From: an uncultured Gammaproteobacteria bacterium
GTDB lineage: Bacteria; Pseudomonadota; Gammaproteobacteria; Pseudomonadales; Pseudohongiellaceae
Reading direction: 5' to 3'
Assembly (NCBI GenBank): GCA_913048385.1
Contig: CAJWVZ010000018.1
Location: 1 to 50,990 of the forward strand
DNA: 50,990 bases
Below are positions 1-11,825 of the stretch, piece by piece. Below the pieces are notes generated by a model. It made no database searches. It was given only the letters and a program-made list of their open reading frames with translations, and had not been told where the DNA came from. The position numbers and the translations under genes are program-made. Each line of letters begins with the position of its first letter. Within the stretch, counting starts at the first letter, position 1.

Positions 1-1376
1 CGCCAAATATCACCTTCACTCACGCCGTGACTCAATAATACATTCCCATCCTCGTCAATAATTTCTACGGTTCCGGCAGAGGGAATCTCAAACGTTTTAT
101 CATGCGACCCATATTCTTCGGCTTTTTGAGCCATTAGACCAACGTTCGGGACACTCCCCATTGTAGTTGGGTCCAGAGCGCCATTCGCCTTGCAGTAGTC
201 AATAACCTCTTGATAGATTCCGGCATAACTTCGATCTGGTATCACAGCCTTCATATCTCGTAATTGACCGTCAGGACCCCACATTTGACCCGAAGATCGC
301 AAGGCGGCCGGCATTGATGCATCAATAATGACATCACTGGGGACATGTAAATTAGTAATCCCTCGATCAGAATCAACCATAGCCATGTCAGGCCGATCGG
401 CATAACAAGCCTGCAAATCTTTCTCAATAGCGGATCGTTGTTCCTCAGGCAAGTCTTTGATCCTCGCGTAGACATCGCCAATGCCGTTGTTCGCATCCAC
501 GCCCAATTCCTCAAATGTAGACCTGTGCTTTTGGAACGCCGAGGCATAAAACACCTTTACGGCATGTCCAAAGATGATCGGGTCCGAAACCTTCATCATA
601 GTGGCTTTTAAATGCACGGAAAAAAGCACACCCTGTTTCTTTGAATCGTCTATTTGTTCTTCTAAAAACTTTTCCAGAGCCTCTCGACTCATAACAGACG
701 CATCAATAACCTCACCAGCTTGAAGAGAAATTCCGTCTTTCAGACAAGTTGCTTGCCCATTTTCACTCGTGTGAACAATTTTTACATTGAGCGGTTTCTC
801 TACCGTCAGCGCTCGCTCACTCCCAAAAAAATCACCCTCGTCCATGCTAGCCACATGTGACTTACTTTCCGAGGACCACTTCCCCATCGAGTGCGGATGT
901 TTTCGAGCGTAACTTTTGACAGAAGCAGGGGCACGCCTATCCGAATTTCCCTCTCGCAACACCGGATTTACCGCACTTCCCTTAATTCGATCATAACGCG
1001 CTTTGACCTCGTGTTCCTGATCCGATGTCGGTTCCTCTGGGTAGTTAGGCAGCGCATAACCTTGTGACTGAAGTTCCGCGATAGCAGATTGCATCTGAGG
1101 GAGGGATGCAGAAATATTAGGCAGCTTAATGATATTCGCATAAGGGTCGAGAGTGAGCTCCCCTAGCTCGGCCAAAGCATCGTTAATTTTCTGATCAGCA
1201 CTCAGAAAATCGGAAAAACTGGCAATAATCCTTCCGGATAGAGAGATGTCTCGAGTTTCAACCTCAACTCCACACGCGTTCGCATACGCCTCAATAATGG
1301 GAAGGAGCGAATATGTGGCAAGCGCTGGGGCTTCATCAGTTTCGGTATAGATAATGGTGGGCTTCTTGACGGACAT
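1..1376 (-). CDS. icd: Monomeric NADP-dependent isocitrate dehydrogenase (partial, C-terminus off the window)
   Basis: This enzyme oxidatively decarboxylates isocitrate to 2-oxoglutarate with NADP+ in the TCA cycle. About 458 codons are present, roughly the N-terminal 60% of a family usually near 740 residues. The frame runs open to base 1. Recognisable family stretches are [17 protein letters not shown], then [12 protein letters not shown], and near the window edge [20 protein letters not shown]. This is the single-chain type, unrelated in fold to the common homodimeric Icd. The ATG at 1376 has an AGGGAG Shine-Dalgarno about five bases upstream, so the start is well supported. The gene is divergent from the acetyltransferase at 1572. 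Identity is secure; only the truncation by the window edge is a limit. Confidence 0.95.
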   Translation of the reverse strand, partial: MSVKKPTIIYTETDEAPALATYSLLPIIEAYANACGVEVETRDISLSGRIIASFSDFLSADQKINDALAELGELTLDPYANIIKLPNISASLPQMQSAIAELQSQGYALPNYPEEPTSDQEHEVKARYDRIKGSAVNPVLREGNSDRRAPASVKSYARKHPHSMGKWSSESKSHVASMDEGDFFGSERALTVEKPLNVKIVHTSENGQATCLKDGISLQAGEVIDASVMSREALEKFLEEQIDDSKKQGVLFSVHLKATMMKVSDPIIFGHAVKVFYASAFQKHRSTFEELGVDANNGIGDVYARIKDLPEEQRSAIEKDLQACYADRPDMAMVDSDRGITNLHVPSDVIIDASMPAALRSSGQMWGPDGQLRDMKAVIPDRSYAGIYQEVIDYCKANGALDPTTMGSVPNVGLMAQKAEEYGSHDKTFEIPSAGTVEIIDEDGNVLLSHGVSEGDIW

Positions 1377-1571
1377 GAACACTCCCTTACTGGTAGTTCT
1401 GATAAATTGATTTGCCTAAACCCCCAGCGATATGGGGCTCAGCGAAATTAAGGGAGCAGAGTATAGCAGCGCGGCGCACTGAGGAACAGCGGGCTGGGTT
1501 TTTCGACGGACTCTAATGTGTATAATCTGTCTGAAAGGTTCACCCAAGTAATACTTAAAAGCGAGCTCAGT

Positions 1572-2078
1572 ATGTTAATTCCGACCGCTATACCAAATTT
1601 CACACTCCGAACTGCAATAGAGACTGATGTGCCAATTATTCTCAAATTTATCACGGAACTGGCAGTATATGAAAAACTTGCGCATGAGGTCGTGGCTACG
1701 GAAGCTATTCTCAATCAGACATTATTTGGACCCACGCCTTTCGCGAAAGTTATTATCGCTGAACTGTCCGGTGATCCGGTGGGCTACGCGTTATATTTTC
1801 ACAACTTTTCAACGTTTACCGGTAGGCCTGGAATTTACTTAGAGGACCTCTTTGTCACACCCGAAAAAAGAGGCTATGGATATGGGAAAGCGCTTCTTGC
1901 ATGTCTCGCCAAGTTCGCCGTGGAAATGAATTGTACTCGGGTTGAGTGGTCAGTTTTAGATTGGAACGAACCATCAATAAAATTCTATCGTTCGATAGGT
2001 GCTAAACCGATGGATGGCTGGACGACTCAACGGCTAGACGGGGCAGAGTTAATAAATTTCGCGGATCAGTTTAAATAA
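1572..2078 (+). CDS. GNAT acetyltransferase, diamine/spermidine N-acetyltransferase-like
   Basis: This cytosolic protein probably transfers acetyl from acetyl-CoA to an amine. From the ATG at 1572 it is about 168 residues. It shows the GNAT acetyl-CoA loop RGYGYGK after the strand GIYLEDLFV, and then the WNEPSIKFYRSIGA stretch. The YLEDLFV and WNEPSIKFY pieces resemble eukaryotic spermidine/spermine acetyltransferase (SSAT) and its bacterial relatives. An upstream in-frame ATG at 1518 would add 18 residues that look unlike the family, so I prefer 1572, although neither start has a strong ribosome site. The gene lies 33 bases before the D-amino-acid transaminase and may be cotranscribed with it. 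The exact substrate cannot be read from sequence; polyamine, thialysine or another small amine are all possible. Confidence 0.8.
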   Translation: MLIPTAIPNFTLRTAIETDVPIILKFITELAVYEKLAHEVVATEAILNQTLFGPTPFAKVIIAELSGDPVGYALYFHNFSTFTGRPGIYLEDLFVTPEKRGYGYGKALLACLAKFAVEMNCTRVEWSVLDWNEPSIKFYRSIGAKPMDGWTTQRLDGAELINFADQFK

Positions 2079-2111
2079 TCAAATTTTTTATCAAAACAAG
2101 AGCGCAGACGT

Positions 2112-2969
2112 ATGACAAAAATGGTGTACATCAATGGTGAATACCACGAAAAAGAAGACGCAAAAATTTCAATCTTTGACCGCGGATTTATTTTCGGTGA
2201 TGGAGTTTACGAAGTCGTTCCTGTTATCAATAGCCGTATGGCTGATCAACAGTATTTCCTCGATCGACTGAAAAGGAGTTTAAATGAACTCCAAATTAAT
2301 TTTCACTTTTTAGACTCCGATTTAATATCAGTCTTGAATAAACTAATTGGACTCAATCAGCTAATTGAAGGAGTAGTCTATTTACAAATAACACGCGGTA
2401 TCGCGGACAGGGACTTTATATTCCCAGAAGATACACCCCCGTCTATCGTAGCTTTTGTGATGGATATTCCACTTATAGACACAAAAGAATCTTCCGAGGG
2501 AATTTCAGTAGTAAGCACAACTGACCTTCGCTGGAAGCGCCGCGACATCAAGTCGATCAATCTCCTTGGACAGTGCCTCGCGAAGCAAGACGCCCACAGC
2601 CGTAACGGAAAAGAAGGCTGGATGGTTGAAGACGGTTATGTCACTGAAGGCGTGTCATCTAGCGCATACATTATAAAAGACAGACGAATAATCACTCGAC
2701 CTCTCTCGAATAAAATTTTGCCGGGTGTAAGAAGGCGTACCTTACTTGAGATGCAGTCAAACGCAGAATTCGAAATCGAAGAACGATTATTTACATTACA
2801 AGAAGCGATAGCAGCCGATGAGGCTTTTATTACTAGCGCGACCCAAATTGTCGTTCCAGTGATTCGTATCGATGGCCAACAGATTGCCGATGGGGAGCCG
2901 GGCGTGATCACGAAGAAATTACGGCAACTTTACATTAACAAATTGATTCAAGAGACCAGCGATCAATAG
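2112..2969 (+). CDS. dat: D-amino-acid transaminase (D-alanine aminotransferase)
   Basis: This is a PLP enzyme of fold type IV that interconverts D-amino acids and 2-oxo acids, typically D-alanine plus 2-oxoglutarate to pyruvate plus D-glutamate, feeding peptidoglycan precursors. The 285-residue length is normal. The N-terminal FDRGFIFGDGVYE segment and the catalytic lysine in RRDIKSINLL (about K147) are present. So is the acidic partner of the PLP pyridine nitrogen in VTEGVSSSAY (about E179). The closely related branched-chain and aminodeoxychorismate enzymes are less likely given these stretches. It ends only 8 bases from the end of the convergent epmA, with no obvious terminator between them. 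It is not beside dacA or lipB, its usual company in many gammaproteobacteria. Confidence 0.9.
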   Translation: MTKMVYINGEYHEKEDAKISIFDRGFIFGDGVYEVVPVINSRMADQQYFLDRLKRSLNELQINFHFLDSDLISVLNKLIGLNQLIEGVVYLQITRGIADRDFIFPEDTPPSIVAFVMDIPLIDTKESSEGISVVSTTDLRWKRRDIKSINLLGQCLAKQDAHSRNGKEGWMVEDGYVTEGVSSSAYIIKDRRIITRPLSNKILPGVRRRTLLEMQSNAEFEIEERLFTLQEAIAADEAFITSATQIVVPVIRIDGQQIADGEPGVITKKLRQLYINKLIQETSDQ

Positions 2970-2977
2970 TTCTTTTT

Positions 2978-3964
2978 CTACGCTTTATGGGTTGTAAATG
3001 AAATCACGTTGTCGATTGCATCCTCACCAAGTTGCGCCATCAGTAAACGATCTACTCCTAAAGCCACGCCACTGCAGGCCGGTAAGCCCGATTCGAGGGC
3101 TCTTATTAGCCTTTCGTCGGGAACAGGTTCCTGTAAGCCTTTGGCTGAACGAAGCTTCAAATCGTTTTCAAATCGGCGACGCTGCTCGGCAGGGTCTCGC
3201 AGCTCTGAATAACCATTTGCTAATTCAAGATCACCGAAAAGTAGTTCAAAACGGTTTGCCACAGGTCGCCCTTCCGAATCATGTACAATCTCCGCAAGCG
3301 CTGCTTGATCTTGCGGATAATCAAAAATAAAGCAAAGACCATCAATCTTTGGATCAACAAATTTAGCAAATAAAAGCTGAATGTAGTCTGCGCGCTCCAA
3401 GCCTTCCGAACCTAAGTCGATTTTCTCGTGAACCCTAGTCTTTAAAGCCTCTAAAGTGGCAGTATGCGGATCAATTCCTAAATATTTTTGAAATAAGCTC
3501 GCGTAACTCACCCGATCAATCGGATAATTCGCTTTTGGTAGGACTGACTTAACGAGAGACTCAACCTCGTCCATCAACGCATCCAGAGTAAAATTGATTC
3601 GATACCATTCCAAGAGAGTGAATTCAGGATTATGGCGTTTGCTTGGTTCATCTCTTCGAAACGCTTTACTTATTTGGTAGATAGAGCCGCAACCGGCAGC
3701 CAACAAACGCTTCATTAGATATTCTGGAGATGTTTGTAAATACCCCTCTTTTTGTGGAGACTCTCCGTAATCAAACGGTCTTACGCCAAACGACTCAATA
3801 TGAAGGTCAGTCACAGTGCATTTCGCTAAGATAGGTGTTTCAACTTCAAGCACCTGGACGGATTCAAAAAAACTTCGAATTGTGCTGAGCAATCGTGCGC
3901 GCGCTTTTAGCGTTTCGAGCGGCACTTCAGAGCACCAGTCTTTCCCCAATTCCTCCGACCTCAT
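2978..3964 (-). CDS. epmA: EF-P--(R)-beta-lysine ligase EpmA
   Basis: EpmA (PoxA/GenX/YjeA) is a paralogue of the catalytic core of lysyl-tRNA synthetase. It attaches (R)-beta-lysine to the conserved lysine of elongation factor P instead of charging tRNA. The protein has the class II synthetase motif 2 region (FRRDEPSKRHNPEFTLLEWY) and motif 3 near the C-terminus (GVALGVDRLLM). It has no N-terminal anticodon-binding domain, which separates it from LysS. I choose the ATG at 3964 (about 328 residues), because family homology begins just after it and it lies 16 bases past the efp stop. The frame is open back to 4027, which would overlap efp by 47 bases. Its neighbours efp and epmB confirm the role. 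Confidence 0.93.
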   Translation of the reverse strand: MRSEELGKDWCSEVPLETLKARARLLSTIRSFFESVQVLEVETPILAKCTVTDLHIESFGVRPFDYGESPQKEGYLQTSPEYLMKRLLAAGCGSIYQISKAFRRDEPSKRHNPEFTLLEWYRINFTLDALMDEVESLVKSVLPKANYPIDRVSYASLFQKYLGIDPHTATLEALKTRVHEKIDLGSEGLERADYIQLLFAKFVDPKIDGLCFIFDYPQDQAALAEIVHDSEGRPVANRFELLFGDLELANGYSELRDPAEQRRRFENDLKLRSAKGLQEPVPDERLIRALESGLPACSGVALGVDRLLMAQLGEDAIDNVISFTTHKA

Positions 3965-3980
3965 TTTATTATTATTCCGA

Positions 3981-4553
3981 TCACTTGCCGACGCGATTCT
4001 GATATTCGCTGCTACGGGTATCGACACGCAGCACGTCCCCTATATTGACGAATAATGGCACCTTCACTACCGCCCCAGAACTCAAAGTCGCAGGTTTAGT
4101 GCCCCCTTGAGCCGTATCACCTTTCAGACCAGGATCGGTATCAACTACCTCCAGCTCAAGAAAATTCGGAGCCGTTACCGAGATTGGAGCGTCATTCCAC
4201 AAAATTACGGTATAAATCTCCTCCTCTTTGAGCCACGTTTTAACTTCTGATATTGCGGTCGAGTCAGCTGCAACCTGATCAAAGGTATCGTCTGTTTTCA
4301 TGAAATGCCAGAACTCTCCATCGCTGTACAGATACTGCATCTCTATTTCTAAAACATCGGCTGCTTCAACCGATTCTCCCGACTTGAATGTTCGTTCCCA
4401 TACTCTTCCATTACGAAGGTTTCTAAATTTCACCCTGTTAAATGCCTGGCCTTTCCCCGGCTTAACTACTTCGTTTTCAAGAATTGAACAAGGTTCGCCA
4501 TCTACCAAAACTTTTAAACCTGACTTGAACTCACTTGTCGAAAAATTTGCCAT
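3981..4553 (-). CDS. efp: Translation elongation factor P
   Basis: EF-P binds the ribosome between the P and E sites and relieves stalling at polyproline stretches. From the ATG at 4553 the protein is 190 residues, close to the E. coli length. It carries the KOW-like N-terminal domain and the loop KPGKGQAF, with the modified lysine at position 34. It also has the conserved YLYNDGEFWHF-like and [11 protein letters not shown] stretches of the OB domains. An upstream in-frame ATG five codons earlier (4568) would add MREGT, which is not typical of the family. The gene heads a leftward efp-epmA unit and is divergent from epmB. The lysine plus the presence of epmA and epmB indicate that this EF-P is beta-lysylated rather than rhamnosylated or hypusinated. 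Confidence 0.97.
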   Translation of the reverse strand: MANFSTSEFKSGLKVLVDGEPCSILENEVVKPGKGQAFNRVKFRNLRNGRVWERTFKSGESVEAADVLEIEMQYLYSDGEFWHFMKTDDTFDQVAADSTAISEVKTWLKEEEIYTVILWNDAPISVTAPNFLELEVVDTDPGLKGDTAQGGTKPATLSSGAVVKVPLFVNIGDVLRVDTRSSEYQNRVGK

Positions 4554-4666
4554 CGTTCCCTCTCTCAATCTCTGCTAAACTAAGAACCTTCAATTGTCTT
4601 CGTCATGCGACAATGAATTTATAAACGTTATTATGACACTAAAACCGAACTTTGGGTCTACCGTTA

Positions 4667-5683
4667 ATGAAGGAAACGACAAATTTAGCAACAGCTCATC
4701 CAAACCATACGGAAAACTGGCAAGAATTCTTATCAGATCTCATAACCAATCCACATGAATTACTTGCTATTGCAAAATTAGATCCTGAAAATTCCCGCTT
4801 CAGTGAATTAGCAACTCAAGATTTCCCGTTAAAAGTCCCGCGCCAATTTGCGGCGTTAATAAGCCCGGGAGACTGGAATGATCCAATTCTTGCCCAAATA
4901 TGGCCAACGGTTGACGAGAATACTAACTCATCATCACACTCCTATGACCCGCTTAAAGAAACAACATTTACACCCGAGACGGGACTTCTCCACAAATATA
5001 AAAACCGAGTCCTTTTGATTACTGCTCCCCATTGCGCAATTAATTGCCGATACTGTTTCAGACGCCATTTTGATTACCAAACTAATTCTCCGTCGCAAAT
5101 TCAATGGGAACGGACCTTTGATTATATTCATCGCAATAAGGACGTGGAAGAAGTTATTTTCAGTGGCGGGGACCCACTGGCATTATCAGACCGATATCTC
5201 AGTTGGCTTATTGACCAGGTTGAGGATGCTCACCATGTTGCTACCTTAAGAATTCACACTCGACTACCAATCGTAATACCGCAAAGAATAACCAAAAAGA
5301 TATTAGAAAAACTTAAAAGTTCAAGGCCTAAAATAGTATTGGTAACACACTGCAATCACGCCAATGAATTAACGCAAAAAACGCAAGACGCATTCACTAA
5401 ATTACGTGAAGCAGGAGTTTTGCTATTAAATCAAAGCGTTTTGCTTGCAGGCATAAACGATAACGCGTTAACACTTGCCACCTTGAGCAAAAAACTTTTT
5501 TCACAAAGCATATTGCCATATTATTTACATATGCCTGACGCTGTCCAAGGTACTCAGCATTTTGCAGTTACAGAAAGAAAAGCGTCAAAGATTATGAGCG
5601 ACCTGCAGAATTTATTGTCTGGCTATCTTGTCCCAACACTCGTAAGGGAAGACCCTGGGGCTCCGAGCAAAACCAGAATTTGA
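4667..5683 (+). CDS. epmB: EF-P beta-lysylation protein EpmB (lysine 2,3-aminomutase-like radical SAM enzyme)
   Basis: EpmB (YjeK) converts (S)-alpha-lysine to (R)-beta-lysine, the substrate that EpmA loads on EF-P. The radical SAM cluster motif CxxxCxxC is visible as CAINCRYC, about residues 123-130 from the ATG at 4667. It is followed by FRRHF and the SGGDPL stretch typical of lysine 2,3-aminomutases. A TTG at 4652 is an alternative start adding five residues; neither start has a strong ribosome site. At about 338 residues it matches EpmB and is shorter than the clostridial aminomutases, which have a C-terminal extension. The gene is divergent from efp across about 113 bases, so one intergenic region probably serves the whole pathway. 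Confidence 0.93.
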   Translation: MKETTNLATAHPNHTENWQEFLSDLITNPHELLAIAKLDPENSRFSELATQDFPLKVPRQFAALISPGDWNDPILAQIWPTVDENTNSSSHSYDPLKETTFTPETGLLHKYKNRVLLITAPHCAINCRYCFRRHFDYQTNSPSQIQWERTFDYIHRNKDVEEVIFSGGDPLALSDRYLSWLIDQVEDAHHVATLRIHTRLPIVIPQRITKKILEKLKSSRPKIVLVTHCNHANELTQKTQDAFTKLREAGVLLLNQSVLLAGINDNALTLATLSKKLFSQSILPYYLHMPDAVQGTQHFAVTERKASKIMSDLQNLLSGYLVPTLVREDPGAPSKTRI

Positions 5684-5815
5684 CGACGTGAACTTGAATT
5701 ATTCCAAAAGCAATTATTTAAATGCTGAAAAATTTTTGAAAATTAATATACAAATTGAAGGCAGTCGGTTACGGATTGCCGCTATTACTAAATAGGGTTG
5801 GAGAAAAATTTTAAT

Positions 5816-7228
5816 ATGGAACAGGGCGAAAATTTTAAGTCAAATCGGCTTTCTTCTACTTCTACAAAATTTTCAATTGCAGTTAGCTTGCTGCTCGCTT
5901 TGGCGATGTGTGCGTTTTGGCTTATTTCAAGCACTATCATGCAGAACCTTCTCTACAAACAAGCAGAAGACTTAGGCGTATCTCTAGCCCAACAAACAGC
6001 AATCCAAATGACCGAATTTGTTCTCGCAAACGATTTGGTAAGTATGAACGTTGTTCTTGCATCTTTGATAAAAGACTCAGGAGTAAAAGAACTTGCAGTT
6101 CTTAATGTCGACGGCAACATTATTGCCGTCGCAGAAAAGACCAACGATCTTATTTCTCCGATAATTCCAATTCCATATTCGTTACGGGATGATTTGAAAA
6201 TCTTTAGGGCTCCAATCGTGCTCGCAGATTCAACGGCAGGGCTCGTTCGACTGACACTCAACCTAAATTATATTGAGGCGGGAATGATTGATAATCTTCT
6301 ATTAATTATTCTCGCAACAATTGTGCTTATTCTTGTCGGAGCCACGCTTACTACAACGTATTTTCGTTATTTAATTGTCTACCCGATTAACTTGCTAGCG
6401 TACTCTATAAGCAGTATCAGGAAAGGTAATATAGAGGCTTGCGCTGCTCCCATCGAAAAAAATGAAATCTCGCATGTAATAAATCAATATAATACAACGG
6501 CCAAATTTCTTTCACAGAATACTTTTCTGGATCGCCTTAATTATGCAACGCAAAAGTCTGAAAAAATTGACTCTCTCTCAGTGCCAAACACTACCTCGAA
6601 TACAGAGTTCAGCTTGTTATGCGTAAGGCTCGCAAACTTTGAGTATTTGTCTTCGACTGAGCACGAAACGGAAATCAAGCTTCTTTTAAACAAATTCTAT
6701 TTCTACACTAGCGAAATAGCAGAGCTTTATAATTCAGACGTAAGTTATTGCCATGAAGAGGAAACACTATTATTTTTTGACGAAAAGATGACCTGCGAAG
6801 AGCAATCCTTCTATGCTCTTTGTGCCGGTCAGTTATTTCAGATGTTGATACCGACAATAAGCGCAAGCTTCAATAACATTGACGAATCGATAAAAACTAA
6901 AAGAGTCGCGCCAAAATTCACGCTTGGCGCGCACACGTCATCCGAAATACGTAGATTTTATTCACCGTTTACAAATCGACAAACCACGTTAAGCGGTGCA
7001 ATGCTTGATCGAACGCGCGAAGTCTGCTCTCAGGCTCCTGACAACGGCCTTATTATAACTGAGCCGTGCTTTAAAGCAGCTGGCGATGGCAGTCGAATCG
7101 ACGCTGAAGAGTTTCGTACTAACTCTTCATCCGCAAGTCTTTATTTAGCTCTTGAGCCAATGACAGAATATAAGACGGTTCTTGAAACTCAATCTGAAGA
7201 ATTGCAGAAATTATGGGCGCAACATTAA
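5816..7228 (+). CDS. AhpA/YtjB-type membrane protein with HAMP and degenerate nucleotidyl-cyclase-like domain
   Basis: This is an inner-membrane protein of about 470 residues. One membrane segment lies near residues 20-40 and a second near 160-182. Between them is a roughly 115-residue periplasmic region, which resembles the AhpA/YtjB (SMP) family, and a HAMP-like linker follows the second. The cytoplasmic part (about residues 264-420) has the rhythm of a class III cyclase: LLCVRLANFEYL, FTLGAHTSSEIRR, then GAMLDRTREVCSQAPDNGLIITE. The positions where the two metal-binding aspartates would sit carry asparagine/phenylalanine and glutamate-rich sequence, so catalysis is unlikely. The ATG at 5816 has GGAG 12 bases upstream; a TTG at 5798 is an alternative. 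It is convergent with parC. Function unknown; a signalling or scaffolding role is inference. Confidence 0.7.
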   Translation: MEQGENFKSNRLSSTSTKFSIAVSLLLALAMCAFWLISSTIMQNLLYKQAEDLGVSLAQQTAIQMTEFVLANDLVSMNVVLASLIKDSGVKELAVLNVDGNIIAVAEKTNDLISPIIPIPYSLRDDLKIFRAPIVLADSTAGLVRLTLNLNYIEAGMIDNLLLIILATIVLILVGATLTTTYFRYLIVYPINLLAYSISSIRKGNIEACAAPIEKNEISHVINQYNTTAKFLSQNTFLDRLNYATQKSEKIDSLSVPNTTSNTEFSLLCVRLANFEYLSSTEHETEIKLLLNKFYFYTSEIAELYNSDVSYCHEEETLLFFDEKMTCEEQSFYALCAGQLFQMLIPTISASFNNIDESIKTKRVAPKFTLGAHTSSEIRRFYSPFTNRQTTLSGAMLDRTREVCSQAPDNGLIITEPCFKAAGDGSRIDAEEFRTNSSSASLYLALEPMTEYKTVLETQSEELQKLWAQH

Positions 7229-7251
7229 GGAAAGATGAGTTATTTTAAACC

Positions 7252-7280
7252 TCAAGTGAGCCTAATAATTAGACACTTGA
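7252..7280. terminator. Hairpin between convergent ahpA-like gene and parC
   Basis: Perfect 7-bp arms TCAAGTG (7252-7258) and CACTTGA (7274-7280) enclose a second small stem, CTAAT / ATTAG (7262-7266 and 7268-7272). The structure sits in the 40-base gap between the two convergent stop codons and overlaps the parC stop. T-rich sequence follows on both strands. It could act as a weak bidirectional terminator. Confidence 0.5.
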
Positions 7281-9536
7281 AACTTTTCGTAAAATTTCAA
7301 TTCTATCTACATTCTGAAACCCTCTCGGCAATTTATTCCCTCTCCGGCCACGCTCACCAGAGTAATGAGCAAGATCGCCTGACCTGAGGTTGTGGTGACG
7401 CTTACCCGAAAAAATTATAAGAGAATCATTGGAATTTAGGACTTCTACAGCCACTACGAACTCCGCCCGCTCCGCTACCCTAGCGGATGGGATGCTTATT
7501 ATCTTGTTTCCCTTACCCTTTGCCAATCTGGGAAGAAACCTTATTGGGAAAACAAGCATCCTGCCTTCATTTGTAATTGAAACGATCCAATCTTCTTGAT
7601 AATTGTTGACCCTCACAGGAGTCATTACTTTACTCCCCCTGGGCGCTCGAAGAATTGACTTGCCGGATTTGTTTTTACTGGCAAGATCTTGAATCGTACT
7701 AACAAAGCCGTAGCCCGCATCTGTCGCAAGTAACACATCCACGTTATCGTCACCGAGCAAAACACCTTCAAAAGTTGCGCCAGACGGCGGATTTACTTTA
7801 CCCGAGAGGGGCTCTCCCTGGCCACGAGCTGAAGGCAAAGCGTACGCAGAAATAGAGTAGCTTCTTCCTGTCGAATCGAGAAAAACTGCCGTCTGATTAA
7901 TCTTACCTGCAGCAGCTTGGCGAAACGAGTCTCCAGCTCTGTAAGAGAGACTTGCAGGGTCAATATCATGGCCTTTCGCAGCTCGAACCCATCCGCTAAC
8001 CGAAAGGATAATCGTAATGGGATCGGAAGAAAGAAGCTGTGCGGGATCAAAAGCTTTCGCATCATCCCTCTCTACCAATGGGGAAATTCGATCATCACCA
8101 AATCGTTCAACATCCTCTTTAATCTCATTTTTTATGAGTGTTTTTAATCTTGTATCTGAACTGAGAAGAAGCTCAATAGTCTTACGTTCGACATTGAGCT
8201 CATCTTGCTCTCCTTTTATTTTAATCTCTTCTAACTTCGCTAGTTGTCTAAGCTTAAGGTCAAGAATTGCGTCGGCTTGTTGTTCGCTAATTTGGAACTT
8301 TTCAATTAAGGAGGATCGAGGATTTTCTGCTGTTCGAACAATCTTAATAACTTCATCTACATTAAGAAAAGCCACCATCAGGCCTTCAAGAATATGTAAT
8401 CGACCGACTATTTTGTCCAAGCGATGTTGAAGACGGCGCCTTACTGTAGCTTGACGAAATTGCAGCCACTCTTTAAGAAGAACAGCTAAGTTCTTTACTT
8501 GTGGACGGCTATCATTGCCTATCATATTGAAGTTTACACGATAGCTTTTCTCAAGATCAGTGGTTGAGAAAAGGTGTGACATTACCGATTCTATATCGAC
8601 CCGATTTGATTTTCGTACTAACACGATTCGTGTTGGATTCTCATGGTCAGACTCGTCGCGCAAATCAACAATCATTGGCAATTTTTTCTTTTGCATTTGA
8701 GATGCAATTTGTTCCAGCACTTTGGCTCCGGAAACCTGATACGGCAAAGCGGTAATAACAATATCGTCGTGTTCCTTTGTAAAAATAGCACGTGCTTTTA
8801 AAGAGCCTTTCCCACTTTTATAAAGTTCTAAAATATCCTCACGGGGCGTCGTCAATTCAGCTTTTGTTGGATAATCTGGCCCCTTGATAATAGAACATAA
8901 ATCCTCGACAGTTGCCTTCGGATTCTCGAGCATGTAGAGGCACCCTTCAGCTACCTCTTTTAAGTTATGCGGCGGAATATCAGTAGCCATTCCAACCGCA
9001 ATACCTGTTCCTCCATTTAATAAAACATTTGGCAACCGAGCTGGCAGAATCTGTGGCTCTTCGAGCGTACCGTCGAAATTCAACCGCCAGTCCACAGTGC
9101 CTTGACCGAGTTCACCAAGAAGCACATCAGCGTAATTTTGAAGACGCGATTCTGTGTAACGCATCGCAGCAAAAGATTTCGGATCATCCTGTGATCCCCA
9201 ATTACCCTGCCCATCAACTAAAGGATATCGATAAGAAAATGACTGAGCCATTAAGACCATAGCTTCATAACAGGCAGAATCCCCATGAGGATGAAACTTA
9301 CCAATCACATCGCCTATAGTCCGGGCCGATTTCTTAAATTTTGAAGAAGCTTTTAATCCCAACTCAGACATTGCATAAATAATGCGCCTTTGAACGGGCT
9401 TCAAACCATCGCCTACGTTAGGGAGGGCTCGATCATTTATTACATACATCGAATAATTAAGATAAGCTTTTTCGGTGTATCGTGTTAACTGAATCTGCTC
9501 GATACCAGCTTCATTTATGATGATTTCTTCATTCAT
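7269..9536 (-). CDS. parC: DNA topoisomerase IV subunit A
   Basis: ParC is the DNA-cleaving subunit of topoisomerase IV, which decatenates daughter chromosomes together with ParE. The protein has 755 residues, about the E. coli length. The N-terminal breakage-reunion domain shows the catalytic tyrosine in [10 protein letters not shown] (about Y127). The quinolone-resistance region [13 protein letters not shown] carries serine (about S87) and glutamate (about E91) at the positions matching E. coli S80 and E84, that is, the sensitive residues. The C-terminal half is the beta-pinwheel DNA-wrapping domain. The short ParC-type C-terminus, and the absence of the GyrA-box QRRGGKG, separate it from GyrA. 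It lies 80 bases downstream of parE in the same direction. Confidence 0.97.
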   Translation of the reverse strand: MNEEIIINEAGIEQIQLTRYTEKAYLNYSMYVINDRALPNVGDGLKPVQRRIIYAMSELGLKASSKFKKSARTIGDVIGKFHPHGDSACYEAMVLMAQSFSYRYPLVDGQGNWGSQDDPKSFAAMRYTESRLQNYADVLLGELGQGTVDWRLNFDGTLEEPQILPARLPNVLLNGGTGIAVGMATDIPPHNLKEVAEGCLYMLENPKATVEDLCSIIKGPDYPTKAELTTPREDILELYKSGKGSLKARAIFTKEHDDIVITALPYQVSGAKVLEQIASQMQKKKLPMIVDLRDESDHENPTRIVLVRKSNRVDIESVMSHLFSTTDLEKSYRVNFNMIGNDSRPQVKNLAVLLKEWLQFRQATVRRRLQHRLDKIVGRLHILEGLMVAFLNVDEVIKIVRTAENPRSSLIEKFQISEQQADAILDLKLRQLAKLEEIKIKGEQDELNVERKTIELLLSSDTRLKTLIKNEIKEDVERFGDDRISPLVERDDAKAFDPAQLLSSDPITIILSVSGWVRAAKGHDIDPASLSYRAGDSFRQAAAGKINQTAVFLDSTGRSYSISAYALPSARGQGEPLSGKVNPPSGATFEGVLLGDDNVDVLLATDAGYGFVSTIQDLASKNKSGKSILRAPRGSKVMTPVRVNNYQEDWIVSITNEGRMLVFPIRFLPRLAKGKGNKIISIPSARVAERAEFVVAVEVLNSNDSLIIFSGKRHHNLRSGDLAHYSGERGRRGNKLPRGFQNVDRIEILRKVSSV

Positions 9537-9616
9537 TTTTTATTCTCAAACTTTAGGATTAAGTTGAAACCCTTGAATTTAAACCGTCATCCACGTTGTA
9601 AATCTAAATACCCAGT

Positions 9617-11825
<2,209 letters not shown>

